From Astropecten irregularis (lineage: Eukaryota > Echinodermata > Asteroidea > Paxillosida > Astropectinidae), in assembly GCA_963971285.1 (NCBI GenBank), contig OZ020244.1:8618001-8682000 (forward strand): a DNA stretch of 64,000 nucleotides. Reading direction: 5' to 3'. The notes under the pieces were generated by a model, which was given only the letters and a program-made list of their open reading frames with translations, did no database searches and was not told where the DNA came from. Shown here one piece after another: positions 57,601-64,000 of the stretch (within the stretch, counting starts at the first letter, position 1; every line of letters starts with the position of its first letter). The position numbers and the translations under genes are program-made.

Positions 57601-58913
57601 GTGGCATCCTTTGGAGGAAGGCAGAGGACAATGATTTATCGGTAGTTCCTCAAACCTTGCAGGGGCAGGTCGTTGAGCTGAACCACGATTTGCCGTCGGC
57701 AGGACACGCGGGTATTGACAGGACGCTCGCCAGGGTCAAAGCCAAGTACTATTGGTGTGGCATGTCCAAGGATGTCAAAAGGCACGTCATCTCGTGTTCT
57801 GTGTGTAACAAAAATAAAAGGGCTACCAGACACTCAAAATGTCCCATGACAGAATATCACGCAGGATTGCCAATGGAGAAAGTCCATCTGGACTTCCTTG
57901 GACCACTGCCCAAAACACCGAGTGGCAATGAACACATTCTGATGATGGTAGATCAGTTCACGAAGTGGGTTGAATGTATACCGTTACCGTCCCAGACAGC
58001 AGATGTTACTGCACAAGCGGCTGTTAGTGGGTTCTTTAGCAGGTTTGGCTACCCTTTGCAGATTATAACGGATCAGGGCCGAAACTTCGAGAGTAAGTTG
58101 TTCTCTAACGTATGCAAGGTCCTCCAGATCCACAAAGCAAAGACAACACCATATAGGCCATCAGCTGATGGTCAGGTCGAAAGGTATAATCCGACCCTCA
58201 TGGATGCGGTCCGATGTTATGTGGGAAAATCCCATAACCAGTGGGATAGGCATCTGAGTCAGATAGCGGGTGCCATTCGGTCGACGGTGAACCGCAGTAC
58301 TGGGTTCACGCCTAACATGTTAATGCTGGGCCGAGAGACCAATCAGCCCGCAGATTTAATGTTCCCTATGCCTCCGTCGGCAAAGACAGCGGGCAGCATC
58401 GACGAGTACTGTTCGGATCTGACACAGGCCATCAGTAGAGCCCATGAAACAGCCCGAACGACCCTTCGTTCAACTCAGAAACGAATGAAACGAGACCATG
58501 ATGTCAAGATCCATAAGTGCGATTACCAGGAAGGTGACTGGGTGTACCTACTGGACACCGCAGTAATAAAGGGGAAATGCAGAAAGCTGAGCCCGCCTTG
58601 GAAGGGGCCTGCATTGATTACGAAGAAGCTTTCTCCTTACCTTTACCGGGTAGAATACAAGAAGACCACATTCACTGTAAATCATGATCGTCTCAAAAAG
58701 TGTCGGGACCGCCAGACTCCAGATAAAAGGAAGGATCGGGAGGGTCCAGCTAAGGAAACTTATTGTTTCTGCAGAAAACCAGATGATGGGAATTTCATGA
58801 TCCAGTGTGATGTTTGCGATGAGTGGTATCATGGCCAGTGTGTTCATGTGCCACCAGAAGACGGCATGGCAATGGATAGATATATTTGTCCATTGTGCAA
58901 GGCTTCCAAATAA
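54441..58913 (+). CDS. Pol polyprotein frame: protease, RT, RNase H, integrase with terminal PHD finger
   Basis: The start given is the start of the open frame; no independent ATG is implied. Domains by frame residue: aspartic protease (AIVDTAAE, about 206); reverse transcriptase (KLDANSAYWQV about 569, FLDD about 634); RNase H (LDTDASN about 779); integrase with an N-terminal HHCC zinc site (GHAGIDRT to CSVCNK, about 1090-1124) and D-D-E catalytic residues in LDFLG (about 1150), ITDQG (about 1210) and QVERY (about 1246). A DWVYLLD..PPWKGPALI segment follows, typical of the Gypsy integrase C-terminus. The last 50 residues are a complete C4HC3 PHD finger (CFC, CDVCDEWYHGQC, CPLC). It is closest by eye to the KDM7/PHF8-type PHD, which reads H3K4me3, and its DEWYH tryptophan is the cage residue. 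Confidence 0.92.
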   Translation: MLQVWQAGPFQERLPRCKVGQIGLFREGRVPKLQRVGERGLSPSRADGGRPTSIVTTPCALGDPGTSSTSVNGTREGLCALGDPGTSSASVDGTREGLGALDDPGTTYLSLGSQSVSEESCDPLEYLQLMFHEESPLCESPIEDAPISEDASTHLGHQKRHGGEEENNPQLASIEETESRDEVVVCRLQSRSMFSVCMGVGNTEVRAIVDTAAEVTIISDRVFNSLTPRPPKIINVTLHTAGRNMKMSGIIAGPLDMTLGGASFQENVYVAPIEDVMLLGVDFLRRHRIDIHIQSSELVMDDQRIRMDFGSDHLANVSQAFVLRTTVIPPKSVKGVPCSVSGLMGLFLLEPAQDLEVITPRSLHDPGGRIEILMVNPTDRHVKLKFKRQIGTAEEVVEMPATDCRAVVQGEGVCQVATDQDAEVPEHLRDLYDRSAEGLRPEEKLELRKLLAEYENVFARDDYDLGSFTAMEHVIDTGSAPPVKHKMRRTPASFADEEKAHLQRMQTAGVIQPSISEWASAPVLVRKRDGSVRWCVDYRSLNAITRKDVYPLPNIDECLDTLAGTSWFSKLDANSAYWQVKINEDDRKKTAFITKYGLYEFVRMGFGLCNAPATFSRVMNLVLRGLNWDIVLAFLDDVVVLGNSTSDHLDHLRLVLQRFSDYHLKLKPGKCALFQQKVEFLGREIDRNGIQLRDEHVKAVKHWPRPQNTKEVEQFLGLVNYHRSFLKDYASIAASLYSITGKQRFVWTEEQQHAFDDIKKLLTSAPVLALPNSTDPFILDTDASNIAIGSELIQVQNGQERVVAYGSVSLSPEQRRYCVTRRELLAVVKFTRQYRHYLLGKPFLVRTDHSSLTWLLNFKEPQGQIARWLEELSQYDMRVELRPGRKHSNADALSRIPESASTCVQFRLDIRPEDLPCQGCNYCRKAHKNWAHFVDKVDEVVPLATQTKQITLLAGPLEVDCNVTGVDILTAEDGSAISVDGVELSDGAVRSVSENVSDPFPQDQVRIEQEKDEHLIPLRRWLTAQEEPSEGTVMLLGPVQKKMWVNRDLYHINSGILWRKAEDNDLSVVPQTLQGQVVELNHDLPSAGHAGIDRTLARVKAKYYWCGMSKDVKRHVISCSVCNKNKRATRHSKCPMTEYHAGLPMEKVHLDFLGPLPKTPSGNEHILMMVDQFTKWVECIPLPSQTADVTAQAAVSGFFSRFGYPLQIITDQGRNFESKLFSNVCKVLQIHKAKTTPYRPSADGQVERYNPTLMDAVRCYVGKSHNQWDRHLSQIAGAIRSTVNRSTGFTPNMLMLGRETNQPADLMFPMPPSAKTAGSIDEYCSDLTQAISRAHETARTTLRSTQKRMKRDHDVKIHKCDYQEGDWVYLLDTAVIKGKCRKLSPPWKGPALITKKLSPYLYRVEYKKTTFTVNHDRLKKCRDRQTPDKRKDREGPAKETYCFCRKPDDGNFMIQCDVCDEWYHGQCVHVPPEDGMAMDRYICPLCKASK

Positions 58914-58956
58914 GGAAATTCTTCATTCGTTTTTTTCATTTTGTTTTCATTTTCCA

Positions 58957-58957
58957 G
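58957..58957 (+). promoter_or_regulatory. Probable splice acceptor before the third ORF
   Basis: A tract of almost pure pyrimidine (about 58928-58955) ends in CCAG at 58954-58957, 10 bases before ATG at 58968. Expression of the third gene of Gypsy-type elements from a spliced mRNA is known for env-bearing members. The donor was not identified. Confidence 0.5.
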
Positions 58958-58967
58958 TTTAATCACC

Positions 58968-60464
58968 ATGGACAGTGACACGAACAGTGACAGCCCTAGG
59001 CGGAGCTGGGCAGTCTCTAACCGTGATCACAGGAGCCAGATGAGCCCGATACACAGAAAAGGAAATGATTTCCCAGGGGGAAACACAGATGCTCAGGTAA
59101 CCGGGGAAGAGGGGATCGATCACACTGAGAAGGGAATGGGGAGGAAGCGTAGGCACCTACCTACTACAACGACATCAAAGAAGAGAAAGCAGTCATGTCC
59201 GATCAAGGGATGTGACCATGCTACAAATAAGTTGAAATGGCATGTTTATTATCATTTGCCAGAATACTACAGAATTTCTAAGACAACGGAGCAACTTCAA
59301 TCAAGATATCAGAAATTGAGGGCAAAGGGGTTAGTCTTTCTCAGTCAAATCTTTGTGGGGGCAAATGCATCAGTGCACAATCTAGTATGTTATGTAAACC
59401 AGCACTTAAAGGATTGTGGGAGCACTATTTCCGCAGAAGTGGAGGTAGAAATGAGAGCTTTAGCAGCACTTGAAGGTTGGCCAAGTGTGCCCAAGTTTAC
59501 CTTGTGCCCGATTAATTCACCGGCTGCTCTAATTCACTGGCGTCCCTTAAGTTTTCTTTTCAACCAGCTGGATGAAAACCAACAGGAGGAGTTCAGAAAC
59601 TTGCCAATCAACTATGCAGAGACTCCAGATCCATGTGACGTTCTGGAGACCCCTTTGAATGGAGTTGACAGTCATTTTCATTTAGATAGGCTGGAGGATT
59701 TTCTGGGCAAGGAGGGATTGGAATGCATCCAGAAGACCCTAGAGAGGAAGCCCGATCATTCCGTAATCGTATCTGGAGGAGTAATCAACTACTGTGACCC
59801 AGATAATTATCACAGGATCCTCTTGACGGCAGGCCCACAATGGAAGATTGCAGTTGGGATCCACCCGAAGAAGGCATCCAGAGTGACAGAACAGCAGTGG
59901 GACCAACTACAGCAACTGTTGGCACATCCAAAAGTCAGTGCGATCAGCGAGGTCGGCTTGGACTTCTCCATATCCAAAAGAACTTGGGACAAACAGATAA
60001 GGTTCCTGGAGCGTCTTCTCGACCTGGGTACCCTGGGATTCGTCCTTGTTCTCCACCTGCGGGGTGCCAGTGAAGACCCAGCCGGAGTACAAGTACAGAA
60101 GGTATGTCGGGAGGTACTCCTCAGGAAGTGTTCCCAGTACCAACGGATACATCTACATTCCTTCACCGGAGGCAGACAGCAGATGGAGACATGGCTGGCA
60201 GCATTTCCAAATTGCTACCTGGGTTTCTCGGCACTCACCAAGACCTTCTCTGTGGAGCAACAGGAAGCCCTCCGCTGTGCACCGCTGAACAGAATTCTTC
60301 TGGAGACCGATTCTCCTCATTTGAGAATCCATTCGACAACAAGACTGAACACACCCGCTTATCTAGGGGACATTGGAAGTCTCGTTGCTAACATGCGACA
60401 GATGGGCCTTGCAGAGATCATGCTGGCGACATCGAAAAATGCCACATCTCTTTATGGGATATAA
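58968..60464 (+). CDS. Third ORF of the LTR element: TatD-type nuclease with zinc finger (498 aa)
   Basis: Domains: a Ser/Arg-rich start with two basic clusters (RKRRH, KKRKQ) that look like a nuclear signal; a C2H2-like finger CPIKGCDH..WHVYYH (about residues 77-96); a linker; and a TatD/YcfH-type metal-dependent hydrolase from about 234 to the end. All expected metal ligands are visible: DSHFHLD (HxH, about 235), ISEVGLDF (Glu, about 328), LHLRG (about 363), HSFTGG (about 397) and ETDSPHL (about 446). TatD enzymes are DNases/phosphodiesterases. The chosen start has a strong context (CACCATGG). The ORF occupies the env position, between pol and the polypurine tract, in the same sense. I infer a nuclear nuclease encoded by the retroelement; its role (cDNA processing, target cleavage, or defence against host factors) is unknown. 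Confidence 0.88.
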   Translation: MDSDTNSDSPRRSWAVSNRDHRSQMSPIHRKGNDFPGGNTDAQVTGEEGIDHTEKGMGRKRRHLPTTTTSKKRKQSCPIKGCDHATNKLKWHVYYHLPEYYRISKTTEQLQSRYQKLRAKGLVFLSQIFVGANASVHNLVCYVNQHLKDCGSTISAEVEVEMRALAALEGWPSVPKFTLCPINSPAALIHWRPLSFLFNQLDENQQEEFRNLPINYAETPDPCDVLETPLNGVDSHFHLDRLEDFLGKEGLECIQKTLERKPDHSVIVSGGVINYCDPDNYHRILLTAGPQWKIAVGIHPKKASRVTEQQWDQLQQLLAHPKVSAISEVGLDFSISKRTWDKQIRFLERLLDLGTLGFVLVLHLRGASEDPAGVQVQKVCREVLLRKCSQYQRIHLHSFTGGRQQMETWLAAFPNCYLGFSALTKTFSVEQQEALRCAPLNRILLETDSPHLRIHSTTRLNTPAYLGDIGSLVANMRQMGLAEIMLATSKNATSLYGI

Positions 60465-60473
60465 CATAGTCTA

Positions 60474-60488
60474 GAAAACGGGGGGGAG
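60474..60488 (+). other. Polypurine tract of the LTR element
   Basis: AAAACGGGGGGGAG lies directly before the 3' LTR, the normal primer site for plus-strand cDNA synthesis. Confidence 0.8.
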
Positions 60489-60809
60489 TGTAGTAAGACT
60501 GCAATTGGGAATCCATCAACACGGGGTAATTTCCCACCCCTATTAGGTAAAATGGACGGGCCCACTGCACGTCCTGCGTGCCTGCCCTTTGACCTTAGAT
60601 TCACTCATGGCGACCACCGATATCTTGAAAGTTACAAACATGTTCTAAAGTTAACGATAACAATAAAGCAGTATTAAAGTTCTGTTGTACCTTACAATCC
60701 TTGTTGAACGAGTCAGTAATTTCCCGTGTTTAAGCAAGACCCCTTTCACAGCCCGTCGGAGTTTGCCCAGGCCACGTTCAGGGTGAGTTTAACACCAGAT
60801 TTTACTACA
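60489..60809 (+). repeat. 3' LTR (321 bp)
   Basis: It begins TGTA and ends TACA. AATAAA at 60662-60667 is a likely polyadenylation signal. It is uninterrupted and preserves the empty target site of the HINE found in the 5' LTR. It is followed by GTGT and then by HINE sequence. Confidence 0.9.
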
Positions 60810-61429
60810 GTGTGTTAGTATTCAAGCACATGAAAGCACATGTAGTACGATGTTGAAAGTACTGTAAAGTTCATCGTCTAAAGGATGTGTTATGAGGCTC
60901 ACTTTCTGATCCAAGTTTATATGCTTATTTCTTTTGATTATTTAGTCAGTTCATGGTTAGTTTGATATTATGGAAATGAACATGACGTCATCATGACGTC
61001 ATCAAACATGCTGATTTTATTATTAGCAGCATATCTCGAGAATGGTTAGTGCTACGGTAATGATTCTTTTTGTAAAAGCTTTGTTACATCATGTAGTTGT
61101 GCATGCTGCCCCGAAATTTAGTGACGTCATCATGACGTCATCAAAAAAGGTAATTTTTGGTTTATAGCAGTATATCTCGAGAACGGTAAGTGCTACGGTC
61201 TTGCTTGGTTCTTTTTGTAAAAGCTTTGTTAGACCCTGTAGATTTGCATGCTGTTGTAAAATTAACTGTGACGTCATTATGACGTCATCAAAAGGCATAA
61301 TTTATGTTTGCAGCATATCTTGAGAATGACAAAAGCTATGGTAATGATTCTTTTCACAAAAAGCTTTGTTAGAAACTTTAGATGTACGCTGCTTTGTAAA
61401 TGACCGTGACGTCATCATGACGTCATCGG

Positions 61430-62924
61430 TAGGCCTGGGCGATTAACTCGATTAATCGATTAATCGCGATTACATTCCTGTGTCGATTACTCGATTAGTA
61501 AATTCTGAACTACTCGATTAATCGTGCCAGCGCGATTAGTGCCTTCGAGTTGCGATTAATTCCATGAGTTACTACTATTCTCATTCGATCAATAGCCATG
61601 CCGTGTGTGTTGCATGGAGCAGCTGCATAGACTTGATGACAAGTCGTTAGACATTCGTGTTTTGTCCATCCGTCCGTCAATATCATGCATCGTTCGTATA
61701 GTGAGGCAACGTAATCTTGATTCAGTAGGGGTCGAGGGTGTTTATGTACCGCGGTCGCGTCCCCGCATGTTGGACATTATGCAGGACGTACACAGTGTAA
61801 TGTGAACACGCACACCGTACCCCTGGTTTAGCGATACAATTACCGACTTGATATCACGTCTGCTTGCTGCACGTGCACCGGATGCCCGCCCAATTGTGAC
61901 AGCACCATGACAACATTTTGAGATTACACTGTAATTGGCCAGTAGCCCTTCTAATAATACTGCCTTATATGGTCAACGTGGATGAGGCATGAATGAGGGC
62001 TATACCATTTCGCTGTTTATTGAGGTACATTTAGTTATGTTGCATTTTCAATAAATACTATTTATCTCACTTAGTAATAAAACGAAAGGTTGTCGGGACT
62101 TGTCGCACACATGAGTTTTTGGATACATACAGTTTGAACGTGTCGGGGTGAATATTTATTCAAGCCTGACAGCTGACAGCGAAGTTTTTCTCAACTTCTT
62201 AGGCCCACGTGTTTACAATGGATTCGGCTACCATGGCCGGCCAGCGAGGCTTGGCGCATGGCGCGATGGCATTCAACTACTCGAGTACAGACGCTACTCG
62301 ATTATACGATTACTGCATGTACTGGACTACTGTATCGTATCGTATGATAATCGTGAAGTGAACATGTGGAGTAATCGTGAAATGTAAAATAATCGCGATG
62401 TGTTTAGTAATCGTGAGCTGTGTAATAATCGTGTTCACTGTTCAGTAATCGTGAACTGTATAATAATCGTGTTCACTGTTCAGCCTATACATGGGGTGTA
62501 CATAATGTGTCATCGTGTACATGTACTATCGTTGACCTGTACATGCATGTATGGGACTACGTCTGTGTGTACGTACGTGAGACAGTAACTGCATGCCTTG
62601 TCGGCCAACACTCCGCGAAATTACCCTACTTTACTGAAGGAATATCAATAATTATGGACGATATTAGCTTCACGAATTTCGCATTATACCTTATCAGAAC
62701 AAAAATGGCATTGCTCAATGCCTCAGAAATCGGAACTGATCGATGTTGAAACTTGTAAGAATCAATGCATTACGCTAGTGCAGTTTACTGCAGTGCCGCT
62801 ATGGTGAATACAAGGTACATGCTGCTTGTATAGTCACTTCCGGGTAATCGCGATTAATCGATTAATCGCGATTATTTCCTCCGCGATTAATCGATTAGTG
62901 AAAAGCACTAATCGCCCAGGCCTA
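61430..62924. mobile_element. Non-autonomous hAT element with 8-bp TSD
   Basis: The ends are TAGGCCTGGGCGATTA and its exact reverse complement. The 8-bp direct repeat GTCATCGG lies at 61422-61429 and 62925-62932, restoring a HINE core repeat when the element is removed. An 8-bp duplication with these tips is typical of hAT. Subterminal regions are rich in AATCGATTAATCG-type words, and a cluster of TAATCGTG words lies at 62335-62480; these may be transposase-binding repeats. No transposase domain is seen in the 1.5-kb interior. Confidence 0.88.
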
Positions 62925-62946
62925 GTCATCGGAGCTTATAGAGCTG

Positions 62947-63381
62947 GGCTGCGTTCCGCTTGCGCGAACATGTCTCAACGTTAGCGGCAACATTTGCGTA
63001 CAACCGGAACCGATTAAGAGCGCGCGGGCAACACAACGTCAAAATGGCGGCGTCCAGTCGTGACACTAGTGACAGTAGTTATGATATTGTATGGCTTGCA
63101 GCATCCCAAATAATTGAGGAGATTGCAATATTAAATGTTCAATCTTAACTTTCTAGGCCTATTTCCTTTTACTTTCGTCATAAAAACAATTCGTCGTCTG
63201 CTTACTTTTCCGCCATCTTGGAAGTATCGGCCATTTTTAAATGATCCGCGAACATCTCAGAAATATGTCCGCGGATTGTTGCTAACGCCCGCCAACGTTC
63301 GCGGCTCACAACTCGTTCCACCCGAAATTGTTTGCAAACGTTGGCGTATGTTGGCAACGTTCGCGTAAGCGGAACGCACCC
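62947..63381. mobile_element. PIF/Harbinger-like MITE, 435 bp, 3-bp TSD
   Basis: The inverted ends are about 23 bp (GGCTGCGTTCCGCTTGCGCG at the left, its near-complement at the right). CTG lies on both sides (62944-62946 and 63382-63384), and joining the flanks restores the HINE sequence GAGCTGATCAAATAAG. Three-bp duplications are typical of PIF/Harbinger, including CWG forms. Inside, AAAATGGCGGCGTCC (about 63041) is an ATG in good context opening about 35 codons that end shortly before a GT-poor region. The MITE could derive from the first exon of a Harbinger gene. Confidence 0.7.
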
Positions 63382-63437
63382 CTGATCAAATAAGTCGGAA
63401 CAGCTCCGTGTTCGTCCACGAACACTTAAATGTCTAG

Positions 63438-64000
63438 TTAATTCTTTAATAATTAAGCACGTGACAGCTCATTTAAATTTTTAATTAGTCAATTTTGTTA
63501 GCAGCGTATCTCGAGAACGACAAAGGCTATGAAAATAATTCTTTTTCCAAAAGCTTTGTTACATCATGTAAGTGTGCATGCTGCCAAGAAATTTACCGTG
63601 ATGTCATCATGACGTCATCAAAAATGCTGATTTTATTTTTTGCAGCATATCTCGAGAACGGTAGGTGCTACGGTAATGATTCTTTTTGTAAAAGCTTTGT
63701 TACATCATGTAGTTGTGCATGCTGCCACGAAATTTACAGTGACGTCATCATGACATCATCAAAAAAGCGGATTTTTGATTAGCAGTATATCTCGAGAACG
63801 GTAAGTGCTACAGTAATGATTCTTTTTGCAAAAGCTTTGTTATATCAAGTAGTTGTGCATGCTGCCAATAAATTTATTGTGGCGTCATCATGACGTTTTA
63901 TGTTCGTGAAGTTTGAATGTGATAACATCATTCAACCGGAAGTTATGTGCTTTTAAAGGAAAAATGAAGTCATTATTAAAATACTATTTACTTGGTAACG
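63438..64000 (+). mobile_element. HINE unit, 5' part, cut by window edge
   Basis: The unit starts after CTAG with TTAATTCTTTAATAATTAAG, so it lacks the usual 5' body and joins within the unit. Core repeats follow. From about 63897 the sequence matches the extra block seen at 44850-44950 (GTTCGTGAAGTTTGAATGTG). Confidence 0.8.

Larger units (their letters stand above)
50638..60809 (+). mobile_element. Gypsy-type LTR retrotransposon with a third ORF; looks whole
   Basis: The element has two LTRs that begin TGTA and end TACA, flanked by GTGT (50634-50637 and 60810-60813) as a 4-bp target duplication. Internal order is gag, protease, reverse transcriptase, RNase H, integrase, then an extra ORF, which is the Gypsy/Metaviridae order. 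The LTRs are 321 bp each when the insertion in the 5' LTR is set aside, and differ at about two positions, so the insertion is young. I see no breaks in its reading frames; the only interruption is another element inserted in the 5' LTR. Confidence 0.9.
50114..63437 (+). mobile_element. HINE unit expanded by three nested elements
   Basis: The 5' body, one core repeat and part of the spacer lead to 50637, where an LTR retrotransposon is inserted. HINE sequence resumes at 60810, is broken by a hAT element (61430-62924) and a Harbinger-like MITE (62947-63381), and ends at the 3' hairpin with CTAG (63434-63437). The HINE parts together amount to about 1.2 kb of 13.3 kb. Confidence 0.8.

Noticed and set aside
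58968-60464. TatD ORF as an ordinary host gene (TATDN-like)
   Set aside because: It lies between pol and the polypurine tract inside matching LTRs, in the same sense, with no intron; it belongs to the retroelement.

Overview
The window looks like transposon-dense, gene-poor nuclear DNA of a metazoan. I see no host gene, no rRNA and no functional tRNA gene. The mix (Helentron-type rolling-circle elements, RTE-like LINE, Gypsy-type LTR element, hAT, MULE-like and Harbinger-like elements, tRNA-derived SINE), the fairly AT-rich background and frequent AGGCCTA/TACATGTA words suggest a marine invertebrate, perhaps an echinoderm, hemichordate or similar lineage. The species cannot be fixed from sequence alone.

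Layout. 1-5310: rolling-circle repeat units (non-autonomous Helentrons, HINEs), with a 3.3 kb MULE-like element (1011-4355) splitting one 3' terminal hairpin. 5311-23230: a different block holding small inverted repeats, a four-copy tandem tRNA-SINE array (7083-7850), a 71-bp minisatellite (8164-9330), a decayed copy of part of a Helentron gene (9490-10065) and one uninterrupted 3,114-codon autonomous Helentron gene on the minus strand (10321-19665). 23240-64000: a long head-to-tail array of HINE units, all on the plus strand, each ending in a GTGTTCGTCCACGAACAC hairpin plus CTAG (ATAG in two copies). Long units carry a 19-bp minisatellite; all carry ~130-bp core repeats with paired TGACGTCA sites.

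The HINE array has been hit repeatedly, and most hits keep clean target duplications: an RTE-like LINE with an intact 1,023-codon ORF (35091-38176), a MULE-like foldback element (42046-43086), a Gypsy-type LTR retrotransposon (50638-60809), a hAT element (61430-62924) and a Harbinger-like MITE (62947-63381). A 2,264-bp near-perfect tandem duplication covers 43422-47949.

The most unusual item is the LTR element. It has nearly identical 321-bp LTRs and uninterrupted gag and pol reading frames, a PHD finger at the C-terminus of integrase, and a third ORF with a complete TatD-type nuclease active site in the position where other elements carry env. Its 5' LTR was later entered by a second type of HINE, and the 3' LTR preserves the empty site. 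The Helentron protein is also notable: PHD finger, a herpesvirus-tegument-like cysteine peptidase, an OTU peptidase, HUH replicase, PIF1-type helicase and a C-terminal endonuclease in one chain.
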